Shown here: positions 9,478 to 17,090 of the stretch, piece after piece
How the letters are laid out: each line of letters opens with the position of its first letter
How positions within the stretch are numbered: position 1 is the stretch's first letter
Assembly (NCBI RefSeq): GCF_006539925.1
Contig: NZ_BJNY01000018.1
Span: forward strand, 1-64,000
Source of the DNA: Glutamicibacter uratoxydans
Lineage (GTDB): Bacteria > Actinomycetota > Actinomycetes > Actinomycetales > Micrococcaceae
Direction of reading: 5' to 3'
DNA length: 64,000 bases
Notes under the pieces: model-generated
Told to the model about the DNA's origin: nothing
Database searches by the model: none
Seen by the model: only the letters and a program-made list of their open reading frames with translations
Made by a program: the position numbers and the translations under genes

Positions 9478-9505
9478 AGAGCCGATGAACGGTGTCATCG
9501 ACTCT
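9478..9505 (-). terminator. Rho-independent terminator of the 51-codon minigene
   Basis: Stem AGAG plus CGATGA (9478-9488) pairs with TCATCG plus CTCT (9495-9505) with one C/A mismatch and loop ACGGTG. Read on the minus strand it is followed by TCTTTTTATTTT, a classic U-tract. It lies about 100 bases upstream of rtcB and would separate rtcB from any transcript arriving from the right. Confidence 0.75.
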
Positions 9506-9593
9506 CAAAACTTCAGGATTTCCCCTTGGATCCCAGATCTCCACGATCCAGATCCGACCACCCCGTCAATGGGGCAACCCAGAATTCCCTGAT

Positions 9594-9749
9594 CTATCCG
9601 CTGAATTTCGCGGGTAAGAGTCGATGTGTTTGCGGCTCGAGCACCGAGCGCCGATAGCGCTCCACGGATGCACACTCCAAGCCGAAGGCATGCTTAAAGT
9701 CGGCAAAACGCAATGCCTGCTTATCAAAACTAGTTGGGCTCAACAACAT
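9594..9749 (-). CDS. Small protein of 51 residues with a perfect Shine-Dalgarno
   Basis: The frame begins MLLSPTSFDK and ends LLPAKFSG followed by TAG. The ATG is preceded by GAAGGAGGCCGTG, one of the strongest ribosome binding sites in the window, at ideal spacing. The protein is basic with several His and Arg, has one Cys, and shows no membrane segment. No family is recognised. A dyad at 9793-9806 lies upstream and a rho-independent terminator lies about 90 bases downstream, so it looks like a self-contained monocistronic unit. The surrounding DNA is much more AT-rich than the neighbours, which suggests acquisition. It could be a genuine microprotein, a leader, or the start of a decayed gene. 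Confidence 0.5.
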   Translation of the reverse strand: MLLSPTSFDKQALRFADFKHAFGLECASVERYRRSVLEPQTHRLLPAKFSG

Positions 9750-9792
9750 CACGGCCTCCTTCAAAATGCTCCACGATCGACAATTACAAGTT

Positions 9793-9806
9793 ATACAGTA
9801 GTGTAT
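9793..9806. promoter_or_regulatory. Dyad ATACA-4-TGTAT upstream of the minigene
   Basis: ATACA (9793-9797) and TGTAT (9802-9806) form a perfect inverted repeat with a GTAG centre, 44 bases upstream of the 51-codon gene. On the minus strand the sequence TATAAC overlaps it and could be a -10 element. The size and symmetry fit a small repressor operator. The regulator is unknown. Confidence 0.35.
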
Positions 9807-9866
9807 TTTTTGGCGAAATCAAAGAATAGTGAAAAATAATCTATTTCCATCCCGCCGATAATAGCT

Positions 9867-9913
9867 AAAACGCCGGCCGCTTCGACTGTGGACAGTCGAT
9901 GCGGCCGGCGTTT
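9867..9913 (-). terminator. Bidirectional terminator after davB-like gene
   Basis: CGCCGGCCGC (9871-9880) pairs with GCGGCCGGCG (9901-9910), flanked by AAAA and TTT, and an inner TCGACTG/CAGTCGA stem extends it. Total stem is about 20 bp. It sits 20 bases past the stop of the minus-strand gene and has T-tracts in both directions. Confidence 0.85.
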
Positions 9914-9932
9914 CTCACGGGCAGGGTCAGCG

Positions 9933-11624
9933 CTAGGACTTCAGCGCTGGCTTGATGTCCAAACGCTTGGGGCCGTATTCGGCCAGGAACTGGCCCGGGC
10001 CTGGGTTGGCCGCAGCATCCTGGCCGCCCAGGTGCTTCACGACGCCCCAGACGGCGTTCAGGCCGGTGGTCACCGCACCTTCGGCCCAGCCTGCGGTCCA
10101 GGAGACGTCGTCGCCGGCAAGGAAGATACCGCGGTGCTCGGCCGCCAGATCCGCCTGGTCGAAGTGGGTGTACAGGCGTTCCTGGTAGCGGTAGTGGCCC
10201 GGCAGGTTGGCCTTGAAGGCGCCCATGAAGTTCGGGTCGTCCTCCCAGGACACGGTGATCGGCTGGCCCACGATGTGGCTGCGGATGTCCACGCCCGGGT
10301 AGATCTTCTCCAGCGAGTGCAGCATCAGTTCCATGCGGCGCTCGGCGGTCAGCGACAGCCACTTCAGTGCGTCGTCGTTCCAGGTGTAGGAGAGCAGGAT
10401 GACAGCAGGCTGGTCGTCCCCGTTGTCCAGCAGGTAGGTGGCGCGGTTCAGGCGGTCGGTGAGCGTCATGGACATCAGGTACTCGCCGGTGACCGGGTCG
10501 CGGTCCTTCCAAAACGGACGGTCCACCATCACGAAGGTCTTGGAGGATTGCATATAGTGGCTGCGCTCGATGGCGGTCCACAGCTCTGCAGGGAACAATG
10601 CCTCGTCGGTGTCGATGCCGGTGGACAGCAGCCAGGACTGCACGGTGGAGACCACTGCGCCGAAGGTTTCGGTGCGGCCGAAGCGTTCGGTGACCTCGAT
10701 GGTGTTGGCGCCGTTGAAGCCGAGCTCATCGGTGCGATAGACCTTGGCCACCGCGCCGCGCGGTGCGCCGCCGTGCAGCGAGGCCAGCGAGGTGCCGGCA
10801 GGCCAGTGCTTCATGTCCGCCGGGGCGTGGTTCCACAGGGCGTTGGGCAGCTTGGCCGCTCCCCCGGTGATGCCGCGGTGGTTGTCGTCCGCGTCGGTGT
10901 AGACCACGCGCAGGATTTCAAGGATGGAGTTCGGGAAGTCGGTGTCCCAGCCGCCGGAGCCGAAGCCCACCTGGCCGAAGGCTTCGCGGTGCTCAAAGCC
11001 GGCGTCCTTGAAGGCCTGGGAGTTGGCGATGAAGCCGTAGAAGCTCTCCTCGTCGAATTCCTCGAGCAGCGAATCCCAGATTTCCTTGATCTTGGCGGTG
11101 TCGCGTTCGATGATGGCGCGCTGCATCTGCTCGAAGTGGGCGTCTTCGCGCAGCGCCTGCTTCCAAGCCTCGGCGACTTCCTGGTAGAAGACCGGCAGGT
11201 CAGCCGGGTCCTCGACGTAGACCTTCTGGCCCTTGAGTTCGATCACGGTGGAATCGGTAGGGGCCGCCAACGGGTTCGGGAAGTCAAAGGTTTCCAAGCC
11301 CAGCAGGTCGATGTAGTGGTAGAGCGCCTTGCTGGAGACCGGGAAGCGCATGCCGCCCAAGTCGCAGGTGATTTGTGGGGCCGCCAGAAAGCTGGCGGTG
11401 CGCAGGCGCCCGCCAATCTGGTCCGCCTCGTAGACAACGGGCTTCAGGCCCAGCTTCATCAGCTCATAGGCGGTCACCACACCGGACAGGCCGGCGCCGA
11501 TCACGGCAACCTCGGTGCCGTAGAGCTCTTCCGGGACCGAGCCCAGGCCGGCAGGGTTGGCAAGATAGTGGTCGTAGCTGAACGGGAAGTCGGGGTTCAG
11601 CATGTTGATGGATTCGGTGCTCAT
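9933..11624 (-). CDS. davB: L-lysine 2-monooxygenase-like flavoprotein (DavB family)
   Basis: A 563-residue flavin monoamine oxidase-family protein. The FAD dinucleotide motif VIGAGLSG (41-48) is followed by YEADQIGGR, and the C-terminal FAD motif is GIFLAGDDVSW. Long stretches (GGMRFPVS, HREAFGQVGFGSGGWD, YMQSSKTFVMVDRPFW) resemble Pseudomonas putida DavB, which oxidatively decarboxylates lysine to 5-aminovaleramide. The same family includes tryptophan 2-monooxygenase and related amino acid oxidases. The neighbouring cationic amino acid permease and nitrilase-type amidase match the DavB-DavA route, which favours lysine. The substrate remains an inference from recalled similarity and context. 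It is transcribed just downstream of the permease (34-bp gap), probably as one operon. Confidence 0.8.
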   Translation of the reverse strand: MSTESINMLNPDFPFSYDHYLANPAGLGSVPEELYGTEVAVIGAGLSGVVTAYELMKLGLKPVVYEADQIGGRLRTASFLAAPQITCDLGGMRFPVSSKALYHYIDLLGLETFDFPNPLAAPTDSTVIELKGQKVYVEDPADLPVFYQEVAEAWKQALREDAHFEQMQRAIIERDTAKIKEIWDSLLEEFDEESFYGFIANSQAFKDAGFEHREAFGQVGFGSGGWDTDFPNSILEILRVVYTDADDNHRGITGGAAKLPNALWNHAPADMKHWPAGTSLASLHGGAPRGAVAKVYRTDELGFNGANTIEVTERFGRTETFGAVVSTVQSWLLSTGIDTDEALFPAELWTAIERSHYMQSSKTFVMVDRPFWKDRDPVTGEYLMSMTLTDRLNRATYLLDNGDDQPAVILLSYTWNDDALKWLSLTAERRMELMLHSLEKIYPGVDIRSHIVGQPITVSWEDDPNFMGAFKANLPGHYRYQERLYTHFDQADLAAEHRGIFLAGDDVSWTAGWAEGAVTTGLNAVWGVVKHLGGQDAAANPGPGQFLAEYGPKRLDIKPALKS

Positions 11625-11658
11625 AGCCTCAATGTTCCTTGATGAGTGCGTGTGGTAG

Positions 11659-13140
11659 TTATTTTTCGCCCACGTGGGTGGCGATGTAGTCCTGTTTGCT
11701 CAACCGTCCCAGGCGGGAGCGGGAGCGGCCGTAGCCAAGGTAGATTGCGATGCCCACCAGCATCCAGATGCCGAAAACCACCCAGGTTTCGCCGCCCAGC
11801 TGGCTCATCAGGAACAGGCAGGCAAGCACGCCAAGGATCGGGGTGATCGGGTAGAACGGAACCTTGAAGGTTCGGGTGGCTAGCGGCTGCTTCTTGCGCA
11901 GGTACATCACCGAGACTCCCACCAGCGCAAAGGCGAACAGGGTGCCGATGCTGGTGGCGTCGGCCAGGGCGCCCAGCGGGATGAAGCCTGCGGTGATGGC
12001 AACCAGGATGCCAGTGATGAGGGTGCCCGCCACCGGGGTGCCGGTCTTAGGGGATACCTTGGAGAAGACCTTCGGGACCAGGCCGTCGCGGGACATGGAC
12101 AGCAGGATGCGGGTCTGGCCGTAGAGCACGGTCAACACTACGGAGGCGATGGCCAGCACTGCGGCCACAGCGAAGACCAGAACCAGAATCGGCTGGCCGG
12201 TCAGTTCGCCGACGATCTGCACCAGAGCGGCTTCGGTGCCGTCGAACCACTGCCATTCACGGGCGCCGATAGCGGAGACCGCCACCAGCACATAGGTCAG
12301 GGTCACGATCAGCATGGAGAGCATAATGGCCCGCGGCAGGTCGCGCTTGGGGTTCTTAGCTTCCTCGCCGGCGGTAGAAGCCGCGTCGAAGCCGATGTAG
12401 GAGAAGAAGACGGTGGAGGCGGCTGCGGTGACGCCGGCGGCGCCCATAGGCAGCAGCGGCTCGAAGTTTCCTGCATTGAAGGCGCTGAAAGCAACGATGG
12501 AGAAGAACACCAGGATGCCCGCCTTGATGATCACCACGATGGTGTTCACGATGGCTGATTCGCGCATGCCGCGCACCAGCAGCAAGGTGGCAAGCACCAC
12601 GACGATCAGCGCCGGCAGGTTGACCACGCCGCCTTCCAGCGGGCCGCCTGCCAGTGAGGCCGGAAGTTCCATGCCGAAGGTGCGCAAGGTTTCGTTGACG
12701 TATTCGCCGGCGCCCACGGCAACCGCCGCGACGGAGACCGCGTATTCAAGAACCAGACACCAGCCGCAGATCCACGCAAGCCCTTCGCCCATGGTGGCGT
12801 AGGTGTAGGAGTAGCTGGAACCGGAGACCGGAACCATGCCTGCCATCTCTGCGTAGGAGACCGCTGAAAGCAGTGCGGTGATGCCCGCGATGACGAAGGA
12901 AATCCAGATGGCAGGTCCTGCGATGGGCACCGTGGCGCCCAGGATCACCAGGATGCCGGTGCCCATGGTGGCGCCGACGCTGATCATGGTCAGCTGCCAC
13001 ATGCCAAGGGTGCGGCGCAGCTGGCCGGCGCCGGCATTGTTTTCGGCGTCGCTGATCATCATGTTGATCGATTTGCGGCGGCGAAGCTGCGGGCCAAGCG
13101 CAGTGGTGCTTCTGGAAGCCACGTCCGGGGTGCTGTTCAT
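11659..13140 (-). CDS. APC-family amino acid permease (cationic amino acid transporter type)
   Basis: About 493 residues with roughly 12 transmembrane helices. The first helix carries the APC substrate-binding signature GATMGTGILVILG. The C-terminal part matches the CAT (cationic amino acid transporter) group. The first gene of the putative lysine-degradation operon, so lysine or a related cationic amino acid is the likely substrate. ATG at 13140 was chosen because GAGGA lies six bases before it; a GTG four codons upstream is possible. The gene is divergent from pucR, with about 100 bp between them. Confidence 0.8.
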   Translation of the reverse strand: MNSTPDVASRSTTALGPQLRRRKSINMMISDAENNAGAGQLRRTLGMWQLTMISVGATMGTGILVILGATVPIAGPAIWISFVIAGITALLSAVSYAEMAGMVPVSGSSYSYTYATMGEGLAWICGWCLVLEYAVSVAAVAVGAGEYVNETLRTFGMELPASLAGGPLEGGVVNLPALIVVVLATLLLVRGMRESAIVNTIVVIIKAGILVFFSIVAFSAFNAGNFEPLLPMGAAGVTAAASTVFFSYIGFDAASTAGEEAKNPKRDLPRAIMLSMLIVTLTYVLVAVSAIGAREWQWFDGTEAALVQIVGELTGQPILVLVFAVAAVLAIASVVLTVLYGQTRILLSMSRDGLVPKVFSKVSPKTGTPVAGTLITGILVAITAGFIPLGALADATSIGTLFAFALVGVSVMYLRKKQPLATRTFKVPFYPITPILGVLACLFLMSQLGGETWVVFGIWMLVGIAIYLGYGRSRSRLGRLSKQDYIATHVGEK

Positions 13141-13239
13141 AGCGGTCCTCACTGGGAAAAGAGGTTTTGCTGTCGGATACCAGCCTAAGGCTGTGAGCCA
13201 CCTCTCAAGACTAGAAGTTTTGAACTAGAATATTGTGAC

Positions 13240-14844
13240 ATGGGACATTTCGCACCGGAATTAGGCACGCTGGATTCACCTGATCTGGGATTTAGCCGCG
13301 CATGGGATTCCATCACCCTCTACAGATTTTTGCGCCAGCTGCCGGCGGATGTCCAGATCATCCACGACGCGGGAGACCGGCCGCTGCGCTGGGTAGAACC
13401 CAGCGACATCGACGACCCCACCGGCTATCTGGTGGACGATGAATTGATCCTGACCAGCGGCTACCCCCTGGTGGCCCATATCGAAGACCAGCAGTGGGTT
13501 GACCAGTTTGTTGCTCGCTTGGCCCAGGCGAAAGTCTGCGCCGTGGGCTTCGGCATTGAACCCTACTTCTCGCAGGTTCCCGAACCATTGCTCAGGGCCT
13601 GCATCAAGAACGACGTCACCCTGATCCAGATTCCGCAGTCGGTGCCCTTCGCCGCCATCGGCCTGGCTTTCGCCCAGCTCATGGAAGCCGACGGAGCAGC
13701 CCTGCTTCGGTCCAACACCGACTCAAATCGTGCACTGATGCGCTGTGTAGCCCAGAACAATCCGGAAGAGCAGCTAGTTGCCACCCTGTCCCAGCGCGCC
13801 AAATGCTCGGTGAAGCTTTTGGACGCCGCCGCCCAGGAACGCTTCAGCGCTCTGCACCAGTCGTCGATGCCGCTGCGCGCAGAGCTCGTTGAAGAGCTTT
13901 TCAACCAGGCGGCCCGTTCGGAAACCTCCTCGCAGTTTGCCCTGCTGCGCGAAGAGTCAGCCACCCATCTGGCATTCCCCATCCGGGCAAGCTCTGCCCA
14001 GGGCCAGGCGCCGCTCCTGGGAGTGCTGCTGGTCAGCTTCGACAAGGATCCTTCGGGTTTCGACCACACGCTCATGGCAACAACACTGGGGCTGCTGGAA
14101 GTTGTGGCCCGCGAGCGGGCCATGGTGAGCTTCACTTCGGCGCAGCTGGCAACCTCGCTTCTCACCGGGTCCCTGCAGAGCCTGAACCCAGCACAGCTGA
14201 AGTTGCTCAATCAAAGCCTGGGCAAAAATACCCGCAAGCCGCTGCGCGCGCTGGCCCTCATCGCAAAGAAGTCAGCAGCCAGCACCGAAGGCGACCGCCA
14301 TCTGGCGCACCTTCGCATCTTGCTGGATACCGAGCTGGTCAGCGTGCAGGATGGGAACTTCATTGCCTTGAGCAAAATCGAGCCTTCCGAGGCCCAGTTC
14401 AAAAAGCTCGCCAAAGCCGGATACCTTGCAGCCTTCAGCCATCCGCTGGAGCCCAAGCAAGGTTCAAGTGAAGGATTCGTAGCCCTCTTGGCCCAGGCCA
14501 AGGGCCTGATCCCCCAAGTTCAAGAAAAGCAGCAAAGCATGGATGCCGCCGGCATGGCCAGGACCTTCCAGTCGCTGCTGCCCAAGGAAGCCGGACGCGA
14601 ACTAGCCCAGGCGGCGTTGGCGCCGCTGCTCGAACTCCCCGCCAAGCGCCGCGATCTCTACCTCCAGGTGCTCGGCTCCTGGCTGGATTCGAACGGTTCT
14701 TGGGACGAGACCTCTAAGCGCTTGGATCTCCACCGCAATTCAGTGCGGCGCCATGTCTCCAGCATTGCCCAGATCCTCGACGTTGACCTGAACTCGGCCG
14801 CTACCCGCAATGAGCTCTTTTTGGCTTTGCGGTTCCTCGCCTAG
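13240..14844 (+). CDS. PucR family transcriptional regulator
   Basis: A 534-residue regulator: an N-terminal PucR-type sensing domain (about 30-165, with DELILTSGYPL and GIEPYF), a middle GGDEF-like/CdaR region, and a C-terminal PucR HTH_30 domain (LDLHRNSVRRHVSSIAQIL, near residue 495). Such proteins often activate adjacent amino acid or purine catabolic genes. It is divergent from the permease-oxidase operon and convergent with the amidase, sharing a CTAG with that gene's stop (14841-14844). It is the best candidate regulator for both. The intergenic segment 13141-13239 contains AGTT-3-AACT and two CTAG boxes but no clear operator. Confidence 0.85.
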   Translation: MGHFAPELGTLDSPDLGFSRAWDSITLYRFLRQLPADVQIIHDAGDRPLRWVEPSDIDDPTGYLVDDELILTSGYPLVAHIEDQQWVDQFVARLAQAKVCAVGFGIEPYFSQVPEPLLRACIKNDVTLIQIPQSVPFAAIGLAFAQLMEADGAALLRSNTDSNRALMRCVAQNNPEEQLVATLSQRAKCSVKLLDAAAQERFSALHQSSMPLRAELVEELFNQAARSETSSQFALLREESATHLAFPIRASSAQGQAPLLGVLLVSFDKDPSGFDHTLMATTLGLLEVVARERAMVSFTSAQLATSLLTGSLQSLNPAQLKLLNQSLGKNTRKPLRALALIAKKSAASTEGDRHLAHLRILLDTELVSVQDGNFIALSKIEPSEAQFKKLAKAGYLAAFSHPLEPKQGSSEGFVALLAQAKGLIPQVQEKQQSMDAAGMARTFQSLLPKEAGRELAQAALAPLLELPAKRRDLYLQVLGSWLDSNGSWDETSKRLDLHRNSVRRHVSSIAQILDVDLNSAATRNELFLALRFLA

Positions 14845-15647
14845 TTTCGAGCGCGCTGGGCGGCCCACTGTGCGTAGAGGTCAGTCTTGGCTTCTCGAAG
14901 ATACGGGACCTCTTCGCGTACCTTATTCAAGTATTCGCGTTCGATGCTCGCAAAGATGACTTCAGCACCGGTCCCTCCCTGGGCCAGGATGGCGCCATCA
15001 GGTGCGGCAATCACACTGGTTCCGGATAGCTGGAACCCGTTCTCGGTGCCTACGTGGTTTGCGTAGGCAATATACAACTGGCTTTCCATGGCGCGCGTTG
15101 GCACCAGCGCGGTGCTGACTACTTCGTAGCCCTTGCCCACCGCCGTGGGAATCAAAAGCACTTCGACGCCTCGGCGGGCGGCTTCCCGTACGAGCTCTGG
15201 GTATTCGACATCGAAGCAGATTGCCATGCCGAGTTTCATCCCCTGGTAGTCGAAGACAGCCGGCGCATTCACTCCGGGAGTGAATACCTGCTGTTCCTCG
15301 TCCCCGAAGAGGTGGACCTTTTCGTAATGGGACAGTTCGGCCCCACTTTGGTCGATGAACGTTGAGGTGATCTTCCACTGCCCTTCGGCTGCATCAGGCA
15401 TTGAGTAGGCCAGGGCAATGCCTCGTTGCTGCGCGATCTTCGCTAAACGAGATCGAAGCTCGGGAAGCACCGCTGGGTCGAATGACTTCTTCAGCGCATC
15501 AGGGGCATAGCCGACGATAAAAAGCTCGGGAGTCAGCAGGAGCGTGGCTCCCTGATCAGCTGCTTTTTGGGCAGCTTCATCCACAGTCTTAAGATTCGAT
15601 TCGTAGTCTAAAACTACGGCTTCCGCCTGCATGGCTGCAATCAGCAT
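14841..15647 (-). CDS. davA: Nitrilase-superfamily amidase (5-aminovaleramidase-like, DavA)
   Basis: A 268-residue carbon-nitrogen hydrolase with the complete Glu-Lys-Cys triad: Glu in LTPELF, Lys in YEKVHLFG, and Cys in AICFDVEYPE. Members cleave amides. Together with the DavB-like oxidase it would convert 5-aminovaleramide to 5-aminovalerate. ATG at 15647 has AGGAGA seven bases upstream and was preferred over a GTG six codons earlier. Resemblance to Pseudomonas DavA is moderate, so hydrolysis of another amide (for example indole-3-acetamide if the oxidase acts on tryptophan) is possible. It is transcribed separately, on the far side of pucR. Confidence 0.65.
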   Translation of the reverse strand: MLIAAMQAEAVVLDYESNLKTVDEAAQKAADQGATLLLTPELFIVGYAPDALKKSFDPAVLPELRSRLAKIAQQRGIALAYSMPDAAEGQWKITSTFIDQSGAELSHYEKVHLFGDEEQQVFTPGVNAPAVFDYQGMKLGMAICFDVEYPELVREAARRGVEVLLIPTAVGKGYEVVSTALVPTRAMESQLYIAYANHVGTENGFQLSGTSVIAAPDGAILAQGGTGAEVIFASIEREYLNKVREEVPYLREAKTDLYAQWAAQRARN

Positions 15648-15851
15648 TCGAAGGTCTCCTAGCACCCGATGTTGCTTTCAGCCTACGCGCTGCGGCATGA
15701 CATCTCACATGGACCTTTCGCACTGAATTACGATTCAAACGGCCATTTTGCACCATATGGCGTGCTCGCGTGGAAATCGAGATGCACTTTTGCAGAAAGT
15801 GACTTCACTTGGCATTTTAGCGCCGTCGGCAGGCGCGACCTCGCGATGGGG

Positions 15852-16112
15852 TCAGCGGGAAGCCCGCACGAGTCCACGCTCTCCAAGCACCACCGAGAGC
15901 AGCAGCGCCGCACTGGCGGCCAGCCATGGCACGTAACCGGCAAATCCTTGAAGCCGCCCATCAAGTAGCCACGAAAAAATGAAAAAAGTTGCGACAGCAA
16001 GAGCCAGTGCCGCGGCGCCGACAAGCGCGCGTGCCTTTTTCGAGACGCCCTTCCACGCAGGGACACTGGTGCCGGCATCGTCTGCAGCAGTTAAACCCAA
16101 ATATCTCAGCAC
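15852..16112 (-). CDS. Small membrane protein, unknown
   Basis: 86 residues starting at GTG 16112, preceded by GAGGAG. Two predicted transmembrane helices (about residues 28-50 and 58-77) are separated by a short loop. No family recognised. The ribosome binding site and helix pattern support it. Between it and the amidase (15648-15851) no gene is seen. Confidence 0.5.
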   Translation of the reverse strand: MLRYLGLTAADDAGTSVPAWKGVSKKARALVGAAALALAVATFFIFSWLLDGRLQGFAGYVPWLAASAALLLSVVLGERGLVRASR

Positions 16113-16272
16113 GCCTCAACTCCTCAACCCGATTTTAAATCCTCAGTTCGAACTGTTTAAACACTAGTCAATTGATACTCTCACGTGAATACTACTTTTG
16201 GAGGACCTCGGCGGCGTTCGCTGCTGCAGCCGGAGACCCCTCCTGCTGTGACGCCTGTGACAAACTAAGAAC

Positions 16273-16749
16273 ATGGGAACAGCTAAACCTTCAACAACCT
16301 CTCAGGACGAGCTCGCAGCCTTTGAACGCGCCACCCAAGATCTTGTTGGCCTGGCGCTGCGCAGCGTGGAAAACCTTGAAGTTTCCCTTCCGCAGTTTCG
16401 CCTGCTCCTAGCACTTCACCGCGTGGGAACGATGACATCCAGCGACTGCGCCAAGGCACTGGGGATCGGCAATTCCTCGGTAACCCGCCTGGCAGACAGG
16501 CTCATAGTCTCCGGCTATCTCGTCCGCGGCTCCGACCCTGCGCATCGCAGCATTGTCACCCTGGAGCTCACCGAGCTGGGCCGCCAGACGGTGGAAGATG
16601 TTACCGCCCGGCGCAGAAACGACCTTCAAGAGGCGTTAGATCTGCTGAGCCCCGCAGAACGCAGCGCCTGCGCCGTGGCGCTCAACCATCTGCATGAAGT
16701 CATCGACCACGACGTAGCCGTACCCTGGGCTTCGCACCTGCCGCTTTAG
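16273..16749 (+). CDS. MarR family transcriptional regulator
   Basis: A 158-residue winged-helix regulator. The recognition region DCAKALGIGNSSVTRLADRLIVSGYLVRGSDPAHRSIV contains the usual MarR helix-turn-helix and wing. Upstream (16113-16272) lie short palindromes GTTTAAAC and TCAATTGA that could be operators. Its natural downstream partner, starting 13 bases after the stop, has been split by the IS110 insertion, so the regulator has probably lost a co-transcribed gene. Confidence 0.85.
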   Translation: MGTAKPSTTSQDELAAFERATQDLVGLALRSVENLEVSLPQFRLLLALHRVGTMTSSDCAKALGIGNSSVTRLADRLIVSGYLVRGSDPAHRSIVTLELTELGRQTVEDVTARRRNDLQEALDLLSPAERSACAVALNHLHEVIDHDVAVPWASHLPL

Positions 16750-16798
16750 CCGCACTCAAGCAATGAAGTCAGCATGGAAACCTTTAAACGCCTGTGAG

Positions 16799-17062
16799 TA
16801 TTGAGGTGGCTGGTCTGGGACTAGCTGGCAGGATAAGAACCAGCCGCCCCACCCTGTGGATGTGACTCATTAAACGCCTGACCCGAAAGGTGTCTTTGTG
16901 CTGACTTGTCCATCCGATCGGGGTGGGTCGGCCGGGACCAATCCGGCCCACCACGGTAGCTTCATCAGAAGATTGTCCACCCCCGCTAGCGGGTGTGACC
17001 CATCACAGTGCTGTTCCGTAGTGACCCTTACCCGGACTGGTACCGGCCGTTCACGGCCGACC
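16799..17062 (+). ncRNA. Candidate IS110 bridge RNA region
   Basis: The left end holds several strong hairpins in the transposase orientation. GGTGGCTGGT (16805-16814) pairs with ACCAGCCGCC (16839-16848), leaving a 24-nt loop. A bulged stem around 16923-16953 uses GGTGGG and CCCACC with CCGG/CCGG. CGGCCG (17044-17049) pairs with CGGCCG (17054-17059). IS110-subgroup elements are known to encode a bridge RNA in this position. The segment TGCTGACTT (16899-16907) is complementary to AAGTCAGCA across the left junction, as expected of a guide. The RNA ends are guessed. Confidence 0.5.
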
Positions 17063-17090
17063 GAGAAAATCCAGGAAAGGAAAAAGTACG

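Noticed and set aside
9888-11642. Open frame of about 584 codons antisense to the davB-like gene
   Set aside because: Same GC-bias effect; no domains, and it runs across the terminator at 9867-9913.
15666-15851. Small frames in the gap between the amidase and the 86-residue membrane protein gene
   Set aside because: No ribosome binding sites and no coherent protein pattern; the segment most likely holds the amidase promoter.
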